DNA of 14,382 nt from JALVDI01 sp039186435 (GTDB lineage Bacteria > Myxococcota_A > Polyangia > Polyangiales > Houyiibacteriaceae): contig JBCDAA010000231.1 in assembly GCA_039186435.1 (NCBI GenBank), forward strand, positions 1 through 14,382, in the 5' to 3' direction. How positions within the stretch are numbered: position 1 is the stretch's first letter; every line of letters starts with the position of its first letter. Below, piece by piece: positions 1 through 5,779 of this stretch. Below the pieces are notes generated by a model. The model ran no database searches, was not told where the DNA came from, and saw only the letters and a program-made list of their open reading frames with translations. The position numbers and the translations under genes are program-made.

Positions 1-473
1 AAACGACCTTCCCAAAAACGACCCGTGCACTCGTCCTCTCGATTTGCCCGTCGAGCAATATTCTCGTTGAGCGAGCGCATCATCCAGCTGAGGCTCGACA
101 ACCGCTCACGCCAGGTCGCGATTCGCTCTTTTCGTTTCGACGCAGGCAGTGTGTCGAGGGAGCTCGGTGAAAAGCGAAACAGCCGGCGGTAGCGCTTCAC
201 GACTTCTGATTCGGACCACTTCGAGGCGCGTTCAGGATCGATGCGCACGACGATGTGAAAGTGGTTTGACATGACGGCGTAGGCAAAGATCTCAACCGCG
301 TAGATTGATGAGAGCTCGATGAGCCGGTCTTCGATCCATTCCTTCCGATAGTCGTAGTTGCGACCTGTTCGCTCGTCTCGTCCGCATAAAAACGCTCGGC
401 GGACGCACCGAGAGACGCAGTGGTAGTGCAGGGTTGTGTCGAGGTTGAGCTGCTCCGAACGCGGTTGCGGCAT
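1..473 (-). CDS. IS200-like / RAYT-type (Y1_Tnp) transposase, N-terminal part, truncated by window edge
   Basis: Translating the minus strand from the ATG at 473 gives 157 continuous residues to the left edge, so the C-terminus is outside the window. The start reads MPQPRSEQLNLDT, followed by HYHCVSRCVRRAFLCG, then YAVMSNHFHIVVR and finally CTGRFWEGRF. The N-H-F-H block is the metal-binding HUH motif of single-strand DNA transposases of the IS200/IS605 and REP-associated (RAYT) type, and the G-R-F-W-E-G-R-F block is the conserved segment after the catalytic helix. These enzymes cut and rejoin ssDNA at hairpins through a tyrosine. In this copy the stretch before GRFWEGRF reads SLNENIARRAN; RAYTs normally have a Tyr about where the Ile stands, so it may be catalytically impaired or belong to a divergent subfamily. 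No strong Shine-Dalgarno lies before the ATG (GTGGGGT only); a TTGACA-N16-TAGAGT promoter-like pair lies just upstream. Family call is firm; activity is uncertain. Confidence 0.88.
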   Translation of the reverse strand, partial: MPQPRSEQLNLDTTLHYHCVSRCVRRAFLCGRDERTGRNYDYRKEWIEDRLIELSSIYAVEIFAYAVMSNHFHIVVRIDPERASKWSESEVVKRYRRLFRFSPSSLDTLPASKRKERIATWRERLSSLSWMMRSLNENIARRANREDECTGRFWEGR

Positions 474-499
474 ACCCCACTCTACCCAGGCGGCGGAGC
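474..499 (-). promoter_or_regulatory. Possible promoter of the RAYT-type transposase gene
   Basis: On the minus strand the first AT-rich repeat ends in TTGACA (a perfect -35 hexamer, complement of 502-507) and 16 nt further on lies TAGAGT (4 of 6 matches to TATAAT). Transcription from such a promoter would begin very close to the ATG at 473, giving an almost leaderless mRNA, which fits the lack of a good ribosome-binding site. It is inferred from hexamer matches only; the -35 lies inside the repeat annotated at 500-520. Confidence 0.3.
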
Positions 500-520
500 G
501 TGTCAATAATTATGGTTGCC
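500..520. repeat. 21-bp AT-rich direct repeat, copy 1 (candidate transposase-associated hairpin)
   Basis: Reads GTGTCAATAATTATGGTTGC plus one C. It matches the sequence at 605-625 at 18 of 21 positions, with start points 105 bp apart, and sits 27 bp upstream of the transposase start codon. CAAT and GTTG flank seven bases and can pair with one G-T wobble; the second copy has CAAC/GTTG, fully paired. A hairpin of this kind beside an IS200/RAYT gene fits the substrates of that enzyme class. The AT-rich composition contrasts with the very GC-rich surroundings. Confidence 0.6.
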
Positions 521-604
521 TTAGATATACTATTTCCCGGCCTGTCGAAACATCTGTCGACTCGCGGCCCGGCTCGCGCGTGCGCCCTCGGCTGCAGCTC
601 GAAG

Positions 605-625
605 GTGTCAACTATTATGGTTGTC
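605..625. repeat. 21-bp AT-rich direct repeat, copy 2
   Basis: Reads GTGTCAACTATTATGGTTGT plus one C, same orientation as the copy at 500-520. CAAC-N7-GTTG forms a short perfect stem. A further shared GATAT follows each copy at slightly different distances (524-528 and 631-635), so similarity may extend to about 30 bp with a small indel. It is intergenic, between the transposase and the 3' end of the hydrolase gene. Confidence 0.6.
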
Positions 626-648
626 GCATGGATATTCGATCGCGCGCC

Positions 649-690
649 CGCCCGCCCGACCAGGAGGCACGCGCCCGCCCGACCAGGAGG
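649..690. repeat. Tandem GC-rich 19-bp repeat, two copies, 23-bp period
   Basis: CGCCCGCCCGACCAGGAGG occurs perfectly at 649-667 and again at 672-690, separated by 4 bases. Each copy ends in AGGAGG; after the second copy the sequence runs on to AGGAGGTGA (685-693), a perfect extended complement of the 16S rRNA 3' end, yet no real gene follows on the plus strand (only TTG plus four codons and a stop at 697-714). It looks like a local duplication in the intergenic spacer, possibly debris of a lost gene start. Confidence 0.6.
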
Positions 691-710
691 TGAGATTTGA
701 TCGGCGGTCC

Positions 711-2489
711 CTAGGCGCGGAGGTACGCCTTGAGATGCTCGATGGCGGTGCGAACAGCGGAGGGGTCGAAGTAGAGGGACTCTTGGGTGAGGTCGTTGTC
801 CCAGACGACGGTCGTTTCACCGGGCACGTCCTCGACAAAACGTCGCGCACCATCTGGCACCGCCCCCTGGTCGCTGTGAAGAACGAAGACGGGCCTTTTC
901 AAACCTACGGCCGCCGAAATCCCGTCGAAGGTGATCCAGGGTTCCCAGCTCGCAACTGCAAAGCGGTTGTCGTAGTGACTTCCCGCGCCCTTGGTGGGGT
1001 TGAGATAGTAGTCGAAGGCGTTTTCCGGAACGTACATCGCGCTCAGGGGATCAAGCTCACTCGCGGCGAGGACGTACTCCATCACCCCGGTTTCCAAATA
1101 GCGGCGATGGGCTTCGCGCCCTGCACTGATAAGCCCTTCGGAACCTCCAGGACGCATGTCGTAGATCGTCCGGGCGAGCGCTTCATCGTGAAGCCACGGT
1201 GCAACCAACAAGAGCGATGAGAAACGCTCGTCCTCCTTGACGGCGTGCGCCGTGTATCCCGCCCCCGCGCAAATCCCAAGGCCCGAAACGCGATTGACGC
1301 CCGGCTGCGCCAACAAAAACGTGAGCGCTGCGCGAATGTCCTGGACCTTCCGCGATGGGTTTTCCAGCTGCCTCGGCGCCCCCTCGCTCGTTCCGAAGCC
1401 CGCAAAGTCGAACGTCAACGCGGTGAAGCCTTCTGCCGCGAGCCGGCTCGCATACACATCGGGCATCTGCTCCTTCACGCTCGTCCAGCTTCCAGCAACA
1501 AGGACGGCATGCCCGGACGGCTGCCCATTCGGAGTGAAGAGATGTCCCCGCAGCGTTTCGTTCCCGCTCGAAAACGCGACGTTCTGAACTGTCGCCTCCG
1601 ACGTGGACGCTCCCGACGGGTGCACCGAGTGATGGCTCGTAAGCCCGGGCCACGCACGCATGAGCGTCGCCGGGTCAAGAAACTCCTCAATCCGCACGAT
1701 TCGCCCCTCGCGCACCTCGAATCGATTGACGTACGCGTTCTGGTACCTGCGACCGCTCGAAAAGCGAACGTCCCCGTCGAACGCAACCAGCACGACTGAA
1801 GAGTCGCTCGTCGAGTGCAGTGTTCGCGCGTAGCTCTGCTCGCAGCCGACAATATTCGACAGCAGCGTTCGCATCGCATCGACACCGCGGATCTCCCTCG
1901 GAAATCCCTCCGGCACAAATGGCATTTGCTGAACGACGTCCGCACTCAACGTCGCAACGACCGCATCCAGATCGTTCGTCTCGAGTCCCCGAAAGAAGCG
2001 CTCCACAACCGGAGCAGCCTCGGTCGCTTTCACAGGAAGAGCGCGATCCGTCTCCATCGCCAGCTGCGGCAGCGCACCGTTCCCGCCCTGTCCGCGAAGC
2101 GTCAGGTCGATTCGTGCCAGCTTCCATGATCCGTCATCGCGAACGAACTCGGTGTCGTATCCCGCAAGCACGGTCCACACCTCCACGCGCTCCCCCACCC
2201 GGAGCGCATGAGCCGCAATCCCGTGAAAAGTCGCCGTCGCGCGCTCTCCCGCGACGTGCACCGAGACCTCGTGGAGCTTGTGAACGGTGCGATCAAAACG
2301 TGGGAGGAACGCTGCCCACCCGGCCACAAGCTCCTCCGAGGAAACGCGCCCCACCACGCCTCCCAGATCGGAGTAGTCGACCTGCACCTCGGCTGTCATC
2401 GCCGCGCGAACCCGATCCCATTCGTGGGCGTCCGCACCGCCAAAAACGTCATGAATCACACCGAGGATTTCATCAGCTGCGTTCGTCAT
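711..2489 (-). CDS. Double SnoaL/NTF2-like domain fused to alpha/beta hydrolase with Cys nucleophile
   Basis: A 592-residue protein in three parts. Residues about 1-132 and 152-282 are two SnoaL/NTF2-like domains; the second ends with the typical R-Y-x-N-x-Y, EGRIVRIEEF and DPATL run of ketosteroid-isomerase/PhzA-type folds. Residues about 300-592 are an alpha/beta hydrolase of the YcjY/dienelactone-hydrolase-like kind: oxyanion segment near VLVAGSW, FDFAGFGTSEG, and nucleophile elbow G-I-C-A-G with Cys407. Where relatives end with a catalytic His near the last helix, this protein has LTQESLYFD, with Gln569 at the approximate place. Substrate is unknown; cytoplasmic (no signal peptide). Start: an ATG at 2501 would add four residues, but GGAGG lies inside those codons, five bases before the ATG at 2489, so 2489 is preferred. 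The gene is divergent from a LysR gene with an 89-bp shared control region, so it is probably that regulator's target. The domain call is firm, the reaction is not. Confidence 0.9.
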   Translation of the reverse strand: MTNAADEILGVIHDVFGGADAHEWDRVRAAMTAEVQVDYSDLGGVVGRVSSEELVAGWAAFLPRFDRTVHKLHEVSVHVAGERATATFHGIAAHALRVGERVEVWTVLAGYDTEFVRDDGSWKLARIDLTLRGQGGNGALPQLAMETDRALPVKATEAAPVVERFFRGLETNDLDAVVATLSADVVQQMPFVPEGFPREIRGVDAMRTLLSNIVGCEQSYARTLHSTSDSSVVLVAFDGDVRFSSGRRYQNAYVNRFEVREGRIVRIEEFLDPATLMRAWPGLTSHHSVHPSGASTSEATVQNVAFSSGNETLRGHLFTPNGQPSGHAVLVAGSWTSVKEQMPDVYASRLAAEGFTALTFDFAGFGTSEGAPRQLENPSRKVQDIRAALTFLLAQPGVNRVSGLGICAGAGYTAHAVKEDERFSSLLLVAPWLHDEALARTIYDMRPGGSEGLISAGREAHRRYLETGVMEYVLAASELDPLSAMYVPENAFDYYLNPTKGAGSHYDNRFAVASWEPWITFDGISAAVGLKRPVFVLHSDQGAVPDGARRFVEDVPGETTVVWDNDLTQESLYFDPSAVRTAIEHLKAYLRA

Positions 2490-2578
2490 CGCTTCCTCCA
2501 TGTCGACAGCCTGATGCCGACGACATTGAGAAAAAAGAACGAATAAACGACAATATTTGTCGAAATACGGACAAAAAG
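2490..2578. promoter_or_regulatory. Divergent promoter/operator region between hydrolase and LysR genes
   Basis: This 89-bp AT-richer gap drives genes in both directions. It holds a perfect dyad CGACAA-TAT-TTGTCG at 2548-2562 and a further GACAA at 2570-2574, so half-sites alternate: GACAA (2549-2553), TTGTC (2557-2561), GACAA (2570-2574). TTGTC-N8-GACAA forms a second dyad sharing the middle half-site. The last half-site ends five bases before the LysR start codon, which suits autorepression plus activation of the divergent gene, as is usual for LysR regulators. I do not find an exact T-N11-A in the dyads, so assignment to this LysR protein is by position. Confidence 0.6.
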
Positions 2579-3478
2579 ATGAACGATATCGATCGGGTCT
2601 TGGTGTTTCGCGACGTGGTGGAGACCGGCGGGTTTGCCCAGGCCGCCCAGCGGCGGGGAACGGTTCACTCCACCATCAGTCGCCAAATCAAAGAGCTCGA
2701 AACGAGTCTCGGCGTGCCCCTCATGACGCGCACCACCCGCCGCAAAGAGCTCACCGCCGCTGGGGAGGTCGTGCTTCGTCACGCGCAGGGCATTGGTAAC
2801 CGATACCTCGAAATGCTCCACGAGCTCGAGCAGATGGAAGAGGTCATCAGCGGCGAGCTTCGAATCCAGTCGCTGGTCCACGTCGGCGACGCGATCGTCA
2901 TGCCCGCGGTGGATGCATTCACGCGCGCGCACCCTCACGTAGAGTTGCGCCTCCACTTTGACGACGGACCTCTTTCCTTTCACCAAAGCGGTCTTGATCT
3001 CGCGTTGACTGTCGGCCTCCCGAGCGCAGAGCAGCTCGTGGTTCGAAAGCTCTGCGACAACCGGGTCAGCGTGGTGGCTTCCCCTTCCCTGATCGAAGCG
3101 CACGGCGTCCCGGACCATCCGGAGGACCTGCTGGCGTGGCCCGTCGTCGCGTACAAGAGCGGCACCGTGTCGGTCGCTTCCTGGCCTTACGAGCAAGATG
3201 GCGAGGTTCACACGCTCGAAGTTCGGCCGAAGCTGACGGTCAACGACGGGGTCTCTCTCCTCACGGCGATTCGCCGAGGTCATGGGGCGGGTTACGTCTC
3301 ACGCTTCTCGGTATTGGAGGAACTCGCGCGCGGCGACCTCATCGAACTCTTTCCAGAGACCCACTTTCCCGCGTACGCACCGGTCTACACCGTCCGCGCC
3401 GACCTCGCACTCGTCTCGCGACGCGTCGAGGCCTTTGAGGCGTGCCTTCGCGACGTCGTCGCACGCCTCGACCTCTAG
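2579..3478 (+). CDS. LysR-family transcriptional regulator (divergent from hydrolase)
   Basis: A 299-residue protein of normal LysR length. Residues 1-62 are the winged helix-turn-helix: FRDVVETGGFAQAAQRRG, then STISRQIKELETSLGVPLM and a wing ending TRRKELTAAG. A linker helix (about 63-88) precedes the periplasmic-binding-protein-like effector domain (about 89-295), which begins with GELRIQSLVHVGDAIVMPAV. The ATG at 2579 is the natural start because the helix-turn-helix begins eight residues in; the reading frame stays open upstream but is not LysR-like there. No strong Shine-Dalgarno is seen (ACAAAAAG). Divergent orientation and the dyad at 2548-2574 suggest it controls the double-SnoaL hydrolase and itself. 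The inducer is unknown. Confidence 0.93.
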   Translation: MNDIDRVLVFRDVVETGGFAQAAQRRGTVHSTISRQIKELETSLGVPLMTRTTRRKELTAAGEVVLRHAQGIGNRYLEMLHELEQMEEVISGELRIQSLVHVGDAIVMPAVDAFTRAHPHVELRLHFDDGPLSFHQSGLDLALTVGLPSAEQLVVRKLCDNRVSVVASPSLIEAHGVPDHPEDLLAWPVVAYKSGTVSVASWPYEQDGEVHTLEVRPKLTVNDGVSLLTAIRRGHGAGYVSRFSVLEELARGDLIELFPETHFPAYAPVYTVRADLALVSRRVEAFEACLRDVVARLDL

Positions 3479-3494
3479 ACTCCGCAACCACGCA

Positions 3495-4493
3495 ATGCTG
3501 CGATGCAAGAGTGCAGACTGCCTTTCCACCCGTGCGTTTGTAGACTCGGTGCGCGGGTTCGGTTTGATTCCCTGGGAAGATCTGAGGTTCGTGTTGGCCG
3601 TCGCCCGATGTGGAAACGCATCCGCCGCAGCCCGCACGCTTCATGTCAACGCGTCCACCGTGACCCGACGAATCGCTGCCCTTGAGGAACACCTCGAAGT
3701 TCGCCTCTTCGATCGTCACCCCAGCGGCATGCGTGTGACTCCCGCAGGGAAAGCCGCGGTTCGAGCGGCCACCCGCATGGAGGACGAAATCCTCGCGGTC
3801 GATGCGGAGATTCGTGGGCTCGACCGTGAGCTCCGAGGAAGTCTGCGAGTTACTTCCACCGAGGTCGTCTTTCGAACCTGGCGAAAGGATATCGCCACGC
3901 TCCACGACCGGCTTCCCCATGTGCAGCTCGTGCTTTCAACTGAGAATCGCCAGGTCGACCTTAGCCGCCGCGAAGCGGACGTGGCGTTGCGCCTCACCGC
4001 GTCCCCGCCTGAGCATCTCGTTGGACGTCGCTACGCCGAAGTTTTCTACGCCGTCTACGCAAGCCAGCACCTCGTCGCGCGCGTCACCAACGGTGGCAAC
4101 TCCCTCGCAAGCTACGCGGAGTACCCGTGGATCGGATGGGACGAGCCTTTCGCGCAAGCGACCGATTCGATTCGCGACAAGTACGGCCCTGGCGCCCACA
4201 CGCCGCTACGGGTCACCGCGTGGGGAGCACTTCTCCGCTGCATCGAAGACGGTCTTGGCGTCTCCGTGCTCCCTTGTTTCGTCGGGGATCGGTTGCCGAA
4301 TCTGGTACGTCTCGGCCCGTACTTCGAAGGGGGCTTTCACTTCTGGGCGCTGACCCACGAACCTCTTCGCCGGGCCGCTCGCGTACGCGTCTTCATGGAC
4401 TTCGTCGCCGAACTGATGGCACGCGACGCCCCACTCTTCGCCGGCCGGGCACCAGCGCACAAAACCGTGCCCGTCGCACCCGCTACCGGATAA
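3495..4493 (+). CDS. LysR-family transcriptional regulator, second copy
   Basis: Up to 332 residues. The helix-turn-helix reads IPWEDLRFVLAVARCGNASA, then AARTLHVNASTVTRRIAALE and LFDRHPSGMRVTPAG, with the effector domain from about GSLRVTSTEV onward. Relatives usually begin a few residues before the WEDLRF segment, so the first 23 residues from the ATG at 3495 may not be translated; in-frame alternatives are GTG at 3549 and TTG at 3564. None has a convincing ribosome-binding site. It begins 16 bp after the preceding LysR stop, on the same strand, so the two are probably co-transcribed. The two LysR proteins are clearly different in sequence, so this is not a recent duplication. Its last 11 bases overlap the convergent response-regulator gene. 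Target and ligand are unknown; it may act on a gene outside the window. Confidence 0.9.
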   Translation: MLRCKSADCLSTRAFVDSVRGFGLIPWEDLRFVLAVARCGNASAAARTLHVNASTVTRRIAALEEHLEVRLFDRHPSGMRVTPAGKAAVRAATRMEDEILAVDAEIRGLDRELRGSLRVTSTEVVFRTWRKDIATLHDRLPHVQLVLSTENRQVDLSRREADVALRLTASPPEHLVGRRYAEVFYAVYASQHLVARVTNGGNSLASYAEYPWIGWDEPFAQATDSIRDKYGPGAHTPLRVTAWGALLRCIEDGLGVSVLPCFVGDRLPNLVRLGPYFEGGFHFWALTHEPLRRAARVRVFMDFVAELMARDAPLFAGRAPAHKTVPVAPATG

Positions 4494-5778
4494 GTCGCGA
4501 CACCTTGAGCTGGTACAGCACTTTGCACGCTTCAAAACGACCGAGACGTGTCGTTGCCACGATGTCGCGAACGGTGCGCGCTCCATCAACCGCAGCAAGC
4601 ACCGTCCTTTCGTCCGCACTGAGGCGTTGTGGGTCCGTATCGCGAACAGCCTGTGCGTCGACGACGGGAACGAGATCAAACGAGCTGACCTGCTCCTCGA
4701 TCAAACGCCACTCGTCCACGCGGCGGAGCCCCTCCATGAGAATCGAAGTCACGGGAAGACCAAGCTGCGCGGACTCGGCTTCGGGGCGAGTCGCGTAGCG
4801 CAGAAGTGCGAAGCGGCCGCGAGGCCAGCGGAGCGCCTCGTACACCAGTTCGCTGCTCTGTTTGGCCAGGGCGCCATTGAGGTCGTCGCGACTGATGTAC
4901 CCGAGGCGAACCAGCTGCTCGCCGAGTCGACCCTTTCCTCGCGACGCCCGGTTGAGGTGCGCCTCCAGATCCGCTGGATCGAGGAGATTGTCCCGCACCA
5001 GGTAGCGACCCAGGAGAAACTCCGGCGGCGCCCCGCGCGCGAGCACGAGATCGACCTTTCCTTCGCGAAGCGCAATCTGAATCGCGCGACCGGCCACGCT
5101 CTCAACGTGAAGGAGTCCCGACATGCCCGGGTGCTGCAGAATCTGAAGTACGTCGCCCAGCGGGACGTGCTCGAGACTCCCCTGCAGCGCCGTTTCACCG
5201 CCATAGGCCGCGCTCGTCAGCGACTCCCCGAGACGCAACCTCTCGTCCGTGCGAATCGCGTTGAGAATCGGCCGAACCGTCTGTCCAAAATGGGGCTCAA
5301 GAAAGCTCGTCAGCAGCTCCGTGACCGCACTCGCCCGCTCGTCGAGGAGTTGCGCTGCCGCGTCTCCGGTCGCCGCAAAAGGATCTTCGGCGGGTTCGCT
5401 ACTCCGCTCCAGAACGTGGCCGGTCACTGCGAGAAGCGCGTCCGGTGAAAAGGGTTTGAGAATCGCGTCGACGGCTCCCGTGGCCGCCATGAATGCGTCC
5501 GCAATCCGGTCCGCCTTGGCGCTCATCAGCACCACCGGCGTCGACTGAAGGTTGGAGATCGCACGGAGCGCCCGACAAAAGCGTTCACCGTCGAGACCAG
5601 GAACGATCGCGTCGACAAAGATCAGATCGGGAACGAACGCCTGTGCCGCTTCCAGCCCAGCGTGGCCATCGTCGGCCACCGCAACTTCATAGCCGGCCGT
5701 CTCCAGGGTACGTCGCGCCACACGTCGAACGGTGACGCTCTGATCGACAACTAGGATTCGAGACGAGCGGCGACTCAC
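4483..5778 (-). CDS. Response regulator: receiver domain plus DUF4388 (PATAN) domain
   Basis: 431 residues from the GTG at 5778. Residues 7-122 are a receiver domain with a complete phosphorylation site: acidic Asp12 in ILVVDQS, phosphoacceptor Asp56 in LIFVDAIVPG, Ser86 in VVLMSA and Lys108 in ILKP. Residues about 198-355 fit DUF4388, starting LQGSLEHVPLGDVLQILQH with the usual GLLHVES strand and a RLGYISRDDLNGALAKQ helical region. The C-terminal 75 residues resemble a winged-helix-like unit (TVRDIVATTRLGRFEACKVL). There is no recognisable DNA-binding output, so it probably acts by protein contact; such proteins are common in Myxococcota near motility and polarity genes. Start: the open frame extends to 5904 but overlaps the upstream gene, while GTG at 5778 lies one base after that gene's TGA, indicating translational coupling. 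Convergent with the second LysR gene, overlapping it by 11 bases. Confidence 0.9.
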   Translation of the reverse strand: MSRRSSRILVVDQSVTVRRVARRTLETAGYEVAVADDGHAGLEAAQAFVPDLIFVDAIVPGLDGERFCRALRAISNLQSTPVVLMSAKADRIADAFMAATGAVDAILKPFSPDALLAVTGHVLERSSEPAEDPFAATGDAAAQLLDERASAVTELLTSFLEPHFGQTVRPILNAIRTDERLRLGESLTSAAYGGETALQGSLEHVPLGDVLQILQHPGMSGLLHVESVAGRAIQIALREGKVDLVLARGAPPEFLLGRYLVRDNLLDPADLEAHLNRASRGKGRLGEQLVRLGYISRDDLNGALAKQSSELVYEALRWPRGRFALLRYATRPEAESAQLGLPVTSILMEGLRRVDEWRLIEEQVSSFDLVPVVDAQAVRDTDPQRLSADERTVLAAVDGARTVRDIVATTRLGRFEACKVLYQLKVSRLIR

Positions 5779-5779
5779 G

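Noticed and set aside
474..710. A complete insertion-sequence boundary with terminal inverted repeats
   Set aside because: No inverted repeat or target-site duplication can be seen, and the transposase is cut by the window edge; only direct hairpin-forming repeats are supported.
1820..2578. Upstream extension of the first LysR frame
   Set aside because: Overlaps the hydrolase gene on the other strand, is Arg/Pro/Ser-rich and not LysR-like; the family start fits the ATG at 2579.
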